Positions 8,101 to 15,265 of a DNA stretch of 36,261 nt are shown piece by piece. The DNA is from Enhygromyxa salina (GTDB lineage Bacteria > Myxococcota_A > Polyangia > Nannocystales > Nannocystaceae): contig NZ_PVNK01000254.1 in assembly GCF_002994615.1 (NCBI RefSeq), positions 1 to 36,261 of the forward strand, in the 5' to 3' direction. The notes under the pieces were generated by a model, which was not told where the DNA came from, ran no database searches, and saw only the letters and a program-made list of their open reading frames with translations. A program made the translations under genes and the position numbers. The first letter of the stretch is position 1, and every line of letters starts with the position of its first letter.

Positions 8101-10671
8101 CGCCGCGCCCAGGGCCGCGCGCGGATCGCTGACCAGCAGCCCGACCGCGAGCGCCAGGACGAGGACCGTGGCCGGGGCCATCTCGCGGACGATGGTCCGC
8201 GGCGAACCGGCGCCGCGACCGGCGACCGCGCTCGGCGTCCACTGGAGCTGCCAGCGCTTGGTCAGCATCGTGCGCCCGAGCGCCCGCGCGATGGCATCGC
8301 AAGACACGAGCGCGTCGTGGACCATGAGCGCCAGCCTCAGCAGCCACCGCGACACGGCCGGAGGGGCCCGGCCGACGACCCCGGAGATCGCCGGCCGCAG
8401 GGTCCCGGGCCGGGCCCGCAGCAGCCCGCCGCCGACGTCGGCCAGGACCGGCGTCGCCATCACGATCACGACCAGCGCGGTCCACAGCCACGCGCCGGGC
8501 AGCGCCAACCACGCGAAGACCGAGAACCCGACCAGGCTCGTCGACAGGAGGCTGCGACGGAGGTTGTCGAGCACCTTCCACCGCGAGATCGCGCTGAGCC
8601 GGTTGGGTCGGCGGCGTCCGTCGGCCGCCGGCACCCGCGGGCCGATCCACGGCAGCAGCTGCCAGTCGCCACGAATCCAGCGGTGGAGGCGGCGCGCGTG
8701 GCTCAGATAGTTGCGCGGGTAGTCCTCATAGATGATCACGTCCGAGACCAGACCCGCGCGACCGTGGACCCCCTCGATCAGGTCGTGACTGAGGATCCGA
8801 TCCGCGGGCATCTTGCCCTCGACGCTGGCCTGGAAGGCGTCGAGATCGTAGATGCCCTTGCCGACGAACACGCCCTCGCCAAACAGATCCTGGTAGACGT
8901 CCGAGACCGCGCGCGAGTAGATGTCAAAGGCGCCGTCGCCCGCGAACAGCTTGGCGAAGCGCGTCGGCGCTGGCCCTGGCGTGATCTCGACCCGGGGCTG
9001 GAGGACCGTGTAGCCCGAGACGACGCGCTGTCCGAGCGGGTCGAGGCACGCCCGGTTGAGCGGGTGCGCGAGGGTCTCGATCAGTCGCAGGCCGGCGCCC
9101 GGCGGCAGGATCGTGTCGGCGTCGAGGGTGATCACGAAGCGGAACTCGTCGTCACGGACCGCGCGCCCCTCGTGGAGCACGTAGGTCGTGTCGTGTTGCC
9201 CGCGCAACAGCCGGTTGAGCTCCTCGAGCTTGCCGCGCTTGCGCTCCCACCCCATCCATCGGCCCTGGCGTGGGCTCCAGACCCGGCGACGGTGAAACAG
9301 GTGGAAGGGCGCGCTTCGATCATCATCACCGTAGCGAGCGTTGAGCTCGGCCACGCCCTGTCGCGCCTGCTCGAGCAGCGCCTCGTCCGCGCTCACGCTC
9401 GCCTCGTCGGCGTCGCCGAAGTCGCTCGCGATCGCAAACTCGACGTTCGGATCACGAAACGAGAGGTAGTGGCGCTCGATCCGATCGACGAGCGCGACGG
9501 CGTCGCGCTCGCGGATCAGCAGGCCCGGGACGACGACGAGGGTCCGACAGCTGGGCGGGACCCCGGCAGACAGGTCGAGCTTGGGCAGCTTGGTCGGCGT
9601 GACCATGAGCGTGACCAGCCAGTTCACCAAGCTGACGCCGATCGTCCACGCCGGGATCACGGCGAGGAGCGCCGCGATCGCGATCCGCGTCGGCGGGACC
9701 CCGGCGACGCTCGAGCCCGCGACCAGCGCGACCAGGTGGGCGAGCGCGACGAAGACGATCCCGCCGATGTACACGAGCGCCGCCCGCCGACGCAGCGCGG
9801 CGCCGAGGCGACCGCGGAGTCCGCCAAGCTCACGATCGAGCTGCGCGCGACCACGACCCAGGAGCCAGTAGCCGACATCGCCCGTCAGCGCGCTGTCGTC
9901 GAGGGCCGAGCTCGCGAGCGCGAGGGCCCGCGAGGCGACCCGCGCCTCGCTCCACCGACTCCGGCGCGCGAGCAGCTCGACCACGCTTCGGTAGCGATCG
10001 CGGGTCTCGAAGTCCGAACGTGCGTAGCGCCCGCTGGGGTCCCGACACAGGATCCGGTGGACCTCGCTGACATCCTCGAAGAAGCGGCTCCAGTCGGTTT
10101 TTTGGACCAACAGCAAGCTGCGCACGCCGTTGGCGACGCGATGATCGACGGCGCTGTCGAGCGGCTGCTCGAGCAGCTTGGGGCCGTCCGCCGCGAGCGC
10201 CTTGAGCAAGTTGAGGCGCAACAACAAGGGCAGCGCCCACAGCTCGGCCACGCTCAGGTCGTGGTCGAGCGCGAACGCCCGGATCCGACGACCGAGCTGC
10301 GCGCGATCCAGCAATCCGTCGGTCTCACGCAGGATCGCCGCGGCTTCGAGCTCGATTCGGCCAGCCCCGGCCGCGGGTCCCTCGGCCACGACCGGCAAGC
10401 GCCGCTCGAAGCGACGCACGAGCCCGGTCTGAACCTCGCGCAGCGCCCGCCTGATCACGAAGTGGTTGTCGAGCATCCACTCGGCGCCGGGCGGGATCGG
10501 GTTCGCCGAGCTCGCGGCCGCGCTCAGCAGCGGGTACAGACGATCGAGGGCGCGGGCGACTCGGGCCACGCGCGCGCGGGCCGACCCCCGCGCCGCGGGG
10601 CTGGGGCTAGCTGCGTACACCGCTGCTGTGCTGGTGACTGTGGGGCCTGGACGAGGGCAGGTCCTGGACAA
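2194..10671 (-). CDS. ndvB: Cyclic beta-1,2-glucan synthase (NdvB/ChvB type), ~2825 aa
   Basis: A giant inner-membrane enzyme that builds cyclic beta-1,2-glucan from UDP-glucose. Order: N-terminal cytoplasmic region (1-290), two membrane segments (about 300-360), glycosyltransferase family 84 domain with DADT at 517-520 and HRWIRGDWQ from 663, further membrane segments (about 708-745 and 830-870), glucoamylase-like domain (about 1200-1470), then two glycosyltransferase-36/GH94 regions with the catalytic DWND at 2479-2482 in the chain-length-controlling phosphorylase part. Length matches the ~2800-residue family. A Ser-Glu repeat lies near residue 887. The start is uncertain: the TTG at 10671 has no ribosome site, and a GTG at 10620 would overlap the uspA stop by 14 bases and fit translational coupling. 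It is probably co-transcribed with uspA upstream. Long open frames on the opposite strand are shadows of codon bias. Confidence 0.93.
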   Translation of the reverse strand: MSRTCPRPGPTVTSTAAVYAASPSPAARGSARARVARVARALDRLYPLLSAAASSANPIPPGAEWMLDNHFVIRRALREVQTGLVRRFERRLPVVAEGPAAGAGRIELEAAAILRETDGLLDRAQLGRRIRAFALDHDLSVAELWALPLLLRLNLLKALAADGPKLLEQPLDSAVDHRVANGVRSLLLVQKTDWSRFFEDVSEVHRILCRDPSGRYARSDFETRDRYRSVVELLARRSRWSEARVASRALALASSALDDSALTGDVGYWLLGRGRAQLDRELGGLRGRLGAALRRRAALVYIGGIVFVALAHLVALVAGSSVAGVPPTRIAIAALLAVIPAWTIGVSLVNWLVTLMVTPTKLPKLDLSAGVPPSCRTLVVVPGLLIRERDAVALVDRIERHYLSFRDPNVEFAIASDFGDADEASVSADEALLEQARQGVAELNARYGDDDRSAPFHLFHRRRVWSPRQGRWMGWERKRGKLEELNRLLRGQHDTTYVLHEGRAVRDDEFRFVITLDADTILPPGAGLRLIETLAHPLNRACLDPLGQRVVSGYTVLQPRVEITPGPAPTRFAKLFAGDGAFDIYSRAVSDVYQDLFGEGVFVGKGIYDLDAFQASVEGKMPADRILSHDLIEGVHGRAGLVSDVIIYEDYPRNYLSHARRLHRWIRGDWQLLPWIGPRVPAADGRRRPNRLSAISRWKVLDNLRRSLLSTSLVGFSVFAWLALPGAWLWTALVVIVMATPVLADVGGGLLRARPGTLRPAISGVVGRAPPAVSRWLLRLALMVHDALVSCDAIARALGRTMLTKRWQLQWTPSAVAGRGAGSPRTIVREMAPATVLVLALAVGLLVSDPRAALGAAPLVLAWLSAPLLVIWTARSGRPASKFGPESESESESSIDEQEVRKLARRTWAYFERVVGPEDHWLPPDHFQEHPKGELAHRTSPTNIAMALLGTLAAYDLGYVALVELVVRLRNTIESLTRLPRHHGHVLNWCDTTTLAPLEPRYVSAVDSGNLAVALLILEQACRELGAEARPLERRFGGLRDSFEVLLSAVAKWGPEADGIRRRVEDMRDELVAIAGPRDWLDALDALDERSFLALDEELLGLFERESDARPPAAFEDLRAWATCTRSEVESLRSELTVQLPWLALVETVPAPTPAVLESTLEVLRVEFEAVPTLGQARAVYERVLALVEAPEIVESELPDPWRVWLEQLGAGLKVSLDHEAQLRARLEEIGARAAALVEGMDFGFLYDRDRELLYIGYDATAERYDEHHYDLLASEARLASIVGIAKGEVPLRHWAKLGRPIGRFGGGRGLLSWSGTMFEYLMPPLLLDEGEQTLLDVSARAAVRAQIEYGQRRGVPWGVSESGYSRLDSRRNYQYRAFGVPDIGFRRELERDLVIAPYASLIALRYAPAEVEANLARLDSAGAMGPLGAYEAVDYTRERLAIGQTHAVVRSYMSHHQGMILLALHGQCCARAMVARAHRHPTLRAVELLLREREPGRLPVERPQRPAEGPPAQVRVERVESWAVPPAAGIEAQLISNGRYAVLLTSGGAGHSRWRQRALTRPCQDPTLEEPGFVIELEDIDSGGRWSFYAGEVDDPCRETRFSAEGAKIVVHEHELVAELSVCVAIDEDAELRVVEISDRSDHRRRLSVTGYAEIVLDDARAYARHPAFSKLFVDSQVNAEPQMLVCRRRPREPDEEPLWLGCALVSDTVEWTGYETDRGAYLGRGGELGAPAGSVRELPRATTQMHATLDTCVALRGEVELSPGGGCSFAFVMFVAPSRAELLARADRLLSMAAVRRAQLEAERGALERAHERGDDTAALRRNQRLISAVLFPRTQLRAPAAVLARNIRGQPSLWRHGISGDWPIILVRVSSVGISAAADLVRAHSHWVERGVAVDLVLIEERAAGYGAAIRQRLAQVFEREGARIGAPDGGVFLVHGAALDEVERDLLDSCASVILDAELTDLETALDVPRVAPLPAFEPEGREHEPTPRLARPADLRLDNGRGGFSADGREYVIYLEPGQHTPAPWINVIANRSFGSVVSERGAGYTWADNAGLNRLSAWVNDPVLDPPPESLYVRDEQGGEVWSPVPAPAPAAAPYEVRHGAGYSTFTHHSHGLIQTVEVFVAPDDPVKFTCLSLVNCGQSQRRLTVTMCVEWLLGARAPADTRLLITEFDPSAEVALARNPWNPSFAGRCAFAAASEPLHGMTASREEFFGRRGSRRRPAALERIALSGDIVHGADACAALQVLVDLGPGEEAELHFMFGQCEDQAAAVELVERCRAKDVVASLRSELDRRWDRLLGAVEIRTPDAALDLLCNRWLLYQCISSRIWGRTGLYQSSGAFGFRDQLQDVLALVHAAPDLARAHILDAARRQYEAGDVQHWWHPPTGQGLRSRCSDDLLWLPLVTAAYVEATGDEALLDERAPYLDSAPLGPDEIERYEGGPRWTDDGTIYEHCLRALAHGGSAGDHGLPLIGSCDWNDGFSRVGVRGRGESVWLAWFFMVAATDFAVICDRVGELRDARLLRDRAKALIGPAEDAWDGAWYRRAYDDDGEPIGSETSSQGCQIDSLAQSWAVFSGRAPARRTRRAMAAVWDQLVARDEQLVRLFAPAFDGGRPRLGYIQAYPPGVRENGGQYTHAAVWVAWAFAELGDPDRAYDVLSMILPTTHARDPASVDRYRVEPHVIAADIYAEPPHLGRGGWTWYTGAAAWTYRLAVERILGVRRENGRVTLAPALPAGWPGFELVLREGEGEYRVQVVRLRRGVDGVAVVDGVERPLPIVLPALGREVREITIGVPSRAGLGADADSSEADTARRARRRRFRAPT

Positions 10672-11605
10672 TCCACAGTGGTTTGACGAGCGAATCGAGC
10701 ATGCGCCGGGCGAAGGATCCGTAGCTCTCGCCCTCGTGGCAGCTCGCCCCGTGCGCGCTCATCAGGATCAGGTCGACGTCCGAGTTGTTGGCCAGGCGCT
10801 CGATCGCGCGGGCCGGGTTGACGTCCGACAGCAGCTCGACCTTCGTCCGAACCCCGCGGCGGGTCAGGCGATCGCGGACGCCTTGAAGGTAGGCCTCGGC
10901 CCGGCATCGGTTGCGTCCCGTGAGCTCGTCGACGAGCTCGCGGTCGCGGCCTCCTGCCGGCAAACGATGCGGGATTTCAAGCCGCGGGACCACGTGGGCC
11001 AGGACAAACTCGGGGTCGTGGACGTCCGCGAGCTTGGCGACCAGCGGCAAGACACACTCGGCGCGCGCCGAACAATCCAGCGGCAACAGCACCCGCTCGA
11101 GCTTCGACACGTCCGCCTCGGGCGGCGTGATGAACACCGAGGTCCGAATTTCGGCGACGACCTTGCGGGCCACGCTGCCCATTCGCCATGTCCGCGAGTC
11201 GTGGCTGCCGTGGCTGGCCATTACGAGCAGATCGACCTTGTTGGAGTGGACGTAATTGAGGATTTGTTCAGCTGGTCGGCCGACGGCCATGACCGTCTCG
11301 ACCCGGTCATGCAAGCCGTTGAAGCGGGCGGCGACCTGGCGCAGATCGGCGTCGGCCTGCGCGCGCGCGAGCTCCCACTCGAGCGCGTGGACCGGCGCGC
11401 GGGCCCCCTCCATGCAGGTCAGAACCCGAAACAAGGTCACGCGCGGGCTCCCACACGCCCGGATCGCGTTGACGGCCATCGGCACCGAGCGGTTGGCCGG
11501 CTCGGACCCGTCGGTCGTCACCAGCACGTGCTCGGCGACGACCGCGGGCCGAAAGCGGAGCAGCTCGAGCGACTCGTCGTGCGTGTCACGTGCCGCTCCG
11601 CCCAA
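10607..11605 (-). CDS. Universal stress protein with two Usp domains
   Basis: Two UspA domains in tandem. The first starts at HVLVTTDGSEP and holds the nucleotide-binding G-x9-GS pattern in HGSHDSRTWRMGS. The second starts at RVLLPLDCSARAE and repeats it in HGASCHEGESYGS, so both halves may bind ATP. Members of this family help cells survive stress; the ligand here is not known. The frame is open up to an ATG at 11716, but a sigma-54 promoter at 11695-11711 would leave that ATG outside the transcript. I therefore chose a TTG at 11605 with GGAG nine bases upstream (332 aa); TTG at 11638 and GTG at 11533 are alternatives. The gene ends inside or beside the start of the glucan synthase gene, implying an operon. 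Confidence 0.88.
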   Translation of the reverse strand: MGGAARDTHDESLELLRFRPAVVAEHVLVTTDGSEPANRSVPMAVNAIRACGSPRVTLFRVLTCMEGARAPVHALEWELARAQADADLRQVAARFNGLHDRVETVMAVGRPAEQILNYVHSNKVDLLVMASHGSHDSRTWRMGSVARKVVAEIRTSVFITPPEADVSKLERVLLPLDCSARAECVLPLVAKLADVHDPEFVLAHVVPRLEIPHRLPAGGRDRELVDELTGRNRCRAEAYLQGVRDRLTRRGVRTKVELLSDVNPARAIERLANNSDVDLILMSAHGASCHEGESYGSFARRMLDSLVKPLWIVQDLPSSRPHSHQHSSGVRS

Positions 11606-11694
11606 ATTGCTCGGCTCCGCCAGCAACGCCCTCGCCAAGCATTCTTTGCCGACACTGACTGCGTACGCTTGATGATTCACAACTATGATGACAG

Positions 11695-11711
11695 AGCAAC
11701 CAGCATGCCAA
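11695..11711 (-). promoter_or_regulatory. Sigma-54 (-24/-12) promoter for uspA-ndvB
   Basis: The minus strand reads TTGGCATGCTGGTTGCT. It matches the sigma-54 consensus YTGGCACG-N4-TTGCW at all positions but one (T for C), and the GG and GC elements are separated by exactly 10 bases. The predicted transcript start is near 11684, upstream of the uspA coding region. A sigma-54 activator gene lies divergently 392 bases away and is the obvious candidate regulator. Confidence 0.75.
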
Positions 11712-12102
11712 CCCATCGGCCTGGTCCACGCGCTGCAAACGAGCCCCGCGGGCGCTCCGGGCGGGGGTTTTCGCGCGGCTGGGGCCTCACGCGCACGCGA
11801 GATTTCGCGGCCCTCCGTGACCGCCTGAGGTGTCCTGATCCGCCTCGTCTGCCCGCAGCCCGGTCGTGTCTGGGCCCCACGCGGCGAACGGATTGCCGCC
11901 CCGCCCTCCGGTCGGGACCGTTAGAGTGTGGACGTGACGTACTGCATTCATTGGCGGAGCGACTGAAAGGGGACAGCGAAAGCGCGCTGCCCTCACCCGC
12001 CACCGCACACCACGTTCACTGCGCCAGCCAGGTCAGCCCGGACCCGCCCCACAAACCGCGTCGGCCATCGAGCGCTCGCCCCCAGACAGGCAGTCGACAA
12101 CC
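11712..12102. other. Gene-free divergent regulatory region between uspA and the activator gene
   Basis: About 390 bases with no supported ORF. It should hold the upstream activator sites for the sigma-54 promoter at 11695-11711 and the activator gene's own promoter. I see a short inverted repeat CGGTCGGGACCG near 11911-11922 but no clear pair of 15-20 bp operator palindromes, and no strong -35/-10 pair. Confidence 0.5.
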
Positions 12103-13170
12103 ATGAATCAAACCAACACAAAGCCGCAGACCCCCTGCGTCCCGCCGCAGCGCCTGTCGACAACCAGGCTGCTCGGCATCGGACGCGAGCCCGACCCCTT
12201 CGATCGAATCGCCGGGACCTCGCGGGAGATTTGCAAGATCAAGGCCCTGCTCAATCGCATCGCTCGGAGCCCGGCCTCGACCGTGTTGATCAGCGGTGAG
12301 AGCGGGACCGGCAAGGGCCTCGCCGCCCGCGCGATCCATGAGGCGAGCGAGCGAGCCGACGGCTCCTTCGTCAGCATCAACTGCTCCGCGCTGCCGCCCG
12401 GGCTGCTCGAGAGCGAGCTGTTTGGCCACGAACGCGGCGCGTTCACGGACGCCAAGGAGCGCAAGAAGGGCCTGGTCGAGGCGGCCAAAGGCGGGACCTT
12501 GTTCCTCGACGAGCTCGGCGAGATGGACCTCGGCCTCCAGGCCAAGCTCCTGCATTTTCTCGACCACAAGAGCTTCAGGCGAGTCGGCGGCTGCGTCGAC
12601 ATTCAGGCCGACGTGCGCGTGGTCGCGGCGACCAACGTCGACCTCATGGCCGCGATCGCGGATCGCCGGTTTCGCCGGGACCTCTACTACCGGATGGCGG
12701 TGTTGATGGTCGAGCTCCCGCCGCTGCGCGAGCGGCCCGAGGACATCCGCGAGATCGTCAGTCGTCTGTTGCGCGACTTCGCCGAGGAGCTCAACCTCTC
12801 GCCGCGCCGCGTCAGCCCCATGGGTCTGCGCTGGTTGCAGGCCCAGCCCTGGCCCGGCAACGTCCGCGAGCTCAAGAACACGATCGAGCGCGCCGTGCTG
12901 CTCTCGCCCGAGAACCCGCTGTGCGTCGAAGACCTGACCCTCGCCCCTCCCGCCCACGATCCGATCGAGGCCAGGGCCAGCGACACCTTCGAGCTGCCGC
13001 CCGAGGGCGTCGACCTGCGCACCCTCGAGCGCAGCCTCGTCGCCCAGGCACTCGGGCGTACTGGCGGCAACATCACCCACGCGGGCCGCTTGCTCGGGCT
13101 CAGCCGCGACCAGGTTCGGTACCGGATCGAGAAATTCAGCCTTCGGGTCCACACGAGCCCGGACAGCTAA
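12103..13170 (+). CDS. Sigma-54-dependent Fis-family activator (AAA+), no sensor domain
   Basis: A 355-residue bacterial enhancer-binding protein that remodels sigma-54 RNA polymerase using ATP. The AAA+ domain begins near residue 35: Walker A GESGTGKG (65-72), the sigma-54-contacting loop GAFTDA (112-117, where GAFTGA is usual), and Walker B GGTLFLDELGE (130-140). A C-terminal Fis-type helix-turn-helix (about 315-345, NITHAGRLLGLSRDQVRYR) binds DNA. There is no receiver, GAF, PAS or FHA domain before the AAA+ module, only about 35 residues, so control must come from a partner protein or from expression level, as in PspF. It lies divergent to uspA-ndvB with a good sigma-54 promoter, its likely target. 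The Gly-to-Asp change in the loop is unusual but keeps the key Thr. Confidence 0.93.
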   Translation: MNQTNTKPQTPCVPPQRLSTTRLLGIGREPDPFDRIAGTSREICKIKALLNRIARSPASTVLISGESGTGKGLAARAIHEASERADGSFVSINCSALPPGLLESELFGHERGAFTDAKERKKGLVEAAKGGTLFLDELGEMDLGLQAKLLHFLDHKSFRRVGGCVDIQADVRVVAATNVDLMAAIADRRFRRDLYYRMAVLMVELPPLRERPEDIREIVSRLLRDFAEELNLSPRRVSPMGLRWLQAQPWPGNVRELKNTIERAVLLSPENPLCVEDLTLAPPAHDPIEARASDTFELPPEGVDLRTLERSLVAQALGRTGGNITHAGRLLGLSRDQVRYRIEKFSLRVHTSPDS

Positions 13171-13224
13171 ACTACGCAGGCCAGGCGCGCCATGCTCCGG
13201 TGAGCTCCCCGCATACAGTATGTT

Positions 13225-15234
13225 GTGGGTGTAACCGGCGGTGTGCGCTTGAACAGCAAGAACATATTTTGGTCGACCACGATCAAGCTTGGCGGCCACG
13301 ATCTCCCCATCGCGGTCCTCTCGATCGTGGTCTGGGCGGGGCTCCTCGGTGTCGCCGACTGGCGTGTCATGCTCGTCCTCACGACGGTCCGCGCGCTCGC
13401 GTGGGTCCTGTACGCCCGGCGCTTGCTCGCGCCTGCGGCGACCTGGCGCAGACTCGCCGACGGGGCAGACGCCGCCTCCTTGCGCGCGGCCGATCTCAGC
13501 CTCCACCGCTTCTCCAGGCGCTTCACGAGCTTGTACGTCGGTGGCTGGCTCAGCCTGCTGCTCTCGTCCATGCTGCTCAGCTATCTCGGTGTGCCCAAAC
13601 AAGCCTCGGCCGGCACCGCGGAGTGGCTAATTGGCGGCGTGCTCATCGCAACAATTGCGGTCGCCGAGGTCGTCACGACGCGACCGCTGATCAGCAACGC
13701 CTTGATGGACATCCAGCACGAGGTCGCGTCGGCACTGAGCGCGCAAGGGCTGCGCACCGAAGCGCCGCCAAGCTCGATCGCGTCGAGCGTGACGGTCGTG
13801 GTTGTCGGGCTGACCGTGATCTTGGCGACGCTCTTCGCCTCGCTCGGCGGCATGATCCGCACAATCGGCATTCGCACCCATACATTGGAGACCCAGCGAC
13901 GGCTCGCCGAGCTCGGCGCCCTGCACCTCCAACACGGCGCCGCCGAGCGCCTCGATCCGAGCGTCCGCGTCGTCGACAGCTCCGGGCTCCCCGCTGTACT
14001 CGCCCACGACGCCAGCGCCAGTGGCGAGACCCTCACGGTCGTCGACGCCCGCAACGACCGCGTGCTCGCGGCGGCGCCGGTCGGCGACGAACGCTGGGTC
14101 CTGGCCGAGGCCTCCCCCGACGAGCAGCTCGACTGGCTGCTGCTGTTCCTGATCGGCTTCGGCAGCGCGATCATGGGCCTGGGCGCGCTCGTGGGCCGCG
14201 ACATCGCCGGCTACGTCTCCGGCCCGCTCGCCCAGCTCGACGAGACGACGCGACACGTGGCCGAGACCGGAGAAGTCCGCGGGCTCGAGCGCGTGGTCAC
14301 CCACCGCAACGACGAGGTCGGCCAGCTCGCCGCGAATTTCAACCGCATGATCGACGTGCTCGAGCTGCTCGCCTCGGCGGCCGCGGCCGTGGCCGCCGGC
14401 GATCTCCGGGTCCAGCTCGACCACCCCGGGGACCTCTACGACGCCTTTCGTGGCATGCTCGAGCGCCTCCGCGGGGTCATCGCGGACATCCGCCACGTCT
14501 CGCACGAGCTGGCGGCGACCGCGGCCGAGGTCCACGCCGCCAGCGTCGAGCAAGAGGTCTCGGCCGAGCACCAGTCCGCGAAGATGCGCGAGGTCATCGA
14601 CACCGTCGCGTCGCTGGCCCGCTCGGCGATCGAGATCACCAAGTCGGCCGCCGCGGTCCTCGAGAACGCCGAGCAGACCGCGACCACGACCGACGAGATG
14701 GCGGTCCAGATCACCGAGCTGAGCGCGCAGACCGGGAGCATCGGCGGTCTGCTCGAGGTCATCCGCGAGATCGCCGAGCGCAGCGACATCCTGGCCCTCA
14801 ACGGATCGCTCGAGGCGACCCGCGCGGGCGAGGCCGGCCGGGGCTTCGCGCTCGTCGCCGCCGAGATGCGCCGCCTGGCCGAGCGCGTCGACGAGACCGT
14901 CGCCGACGTCCGGACCCGGGTCGGCGACATCGAGCGCTCGGGCGCGAGCACCGTCGCGGCCACGGTCGAGAGCCGCGAGCTCGCCCAGGATACCGCCGTC
15001 GCCGCGCGGGTCATCTCTGCGGTCACCCGGCGCCAGGGCGACGACACCCAAAGCGCGTCCGAGGCCATCGAGGAGGTCGCCCAGAGCATGCTCGCCGCGG
15101 CCGCGGCGACCTCTCAGACTCGCGCGGCCGCCGAGGGCCTGCGGCTTCAGGCCGACGAGCTCGAGCGACTGATCGGCCAGTTTCAGACGGCCTCGAGCCC
15201 CGCGCGAGCTTCGGACCCGAGCACGACGGCCTAG
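13225..15234 (+). CDS. Methyl-accepting chemotaxis-like transducer with six membrane segments
   Basis: A 669-residue sensor. Hydrophobic segments lie at about residues 27-45, 47-63, 104-124, 135-157, 187-212 and 303-325; only about 90 residues (213-302) lie between the last two and may form the sensor. A HAMP linker follows (about 330-378, ending DEVGQLAANFNRMIDVL), then a coiled-coil signalling domain. Its hairpin tip reads SDILALNGSLEATRAGEAGR (around 520-540), which matches the conserved MCP tip that contacts CheA and CheW. Start is GTG at 13225, with no strong ribosome site; a TTG at 13249 is possible. There are no che genes nearby, so it is an orphan transducer. Its TAG stop lies inside a copy of the dispersed 17-bp motif. 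Confidence 0.88.
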   Translation: MGVTGGVRLNSKNIFWSTTIKLGGHDLPIAVLSIVVWAGLLGVADWRVMLVLTTVRALAWVLYARRLLAPAATWRRLADGADAASLRAADLSLHRFSRRFTSLYVGGWLSLLLSSMLLSYLGVPKQASAGTAEWLIGGVLIATIAVAEVVTTRPLISNALMDIQHEVASALSAQGLRTEAPPSSIASSVTVVVVGLTVILATLFASLGGMIRTIGIRTHTLETQRRLAELGALHLQHGAAERLDPSVRVVDSSGLPAVLAHDASASGETLTVVDARNDRVLAAAPVGDERWVLAEASPDEQLDWLLLFLIGFGSAIMGLGALVGRDIAGYVSGPLAQLDETTRHVAETGEVRGLERVVTHRNDEVGQLAANFNRMIDVLELLASAAAAVAAGDLRVQLDHPGDLYDAFRGMLERLRGVIADIRHVSHELAATAAEVHAASVEQEVSAEHQSAKMREVIDTVASLARSAIEITKSAAAVLENAEQTATTTDEMAVQITELSAQTGSIGGLLEVIREIAERSDILALNGSLEATRAGEAGRGFALVAAEMRRLAERVDETVADVRTRVGDIERSGASTVAATVESRELAQDTAVAARVISAVTRRQGDDTQSASEAIEEVAQSMLAAAAATSQTRAAAEGLRLQADELERLIGQFQTASSPARASDPSTTA

Positions 15235-15247
15235 CAGCCCGGGGTGC
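15231..15247 (+). repeat. Dispersed 17-bp motif, copy A (overlaps MCP stop)
   Basis: CTAGCAGCCCGGGGTGC, identical to copies at 29964-29980 (same strand) and 23563-23579 (opposite strand). The TAG in its first four bases is the stop codon of the transducer gene. It lies between convergent genes. Confidence 0.75.
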
Positions 15248-15265
15248 GATGCCGCGAAGGCCCAC

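Noticed and set aside
4708..10686. Very long open frame on the plus strand opposite the cyclic glucan synthase gene (also 2044-4644)
   Set aside because: It is the mirror of a GC3-biased gene: sequence is Arg/Ala/Asp/Gln-rich with no domain, while the minus strand shows full family motifs.
11606..11716. uspA start at ATG 11716
   Set aside because: This ATG lies upstream of the sigma-54 promoter's predicted transcript start and adds residues unlike the Usp family.
13212..13222. CATACAGTATG palindrome before the transducer gene as an operator
   Set aside because: A short 11-base palindrome; ACAGTATG recurs near 17563, but this is too little to call a regulon.
13225..13260. FMN riboswitch (contains ACCGGCGGT)
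   Set aside because: Only this short piece matches; the rest of the conserved core is missing and the downstream gene is a chemotaxis-type transducer.
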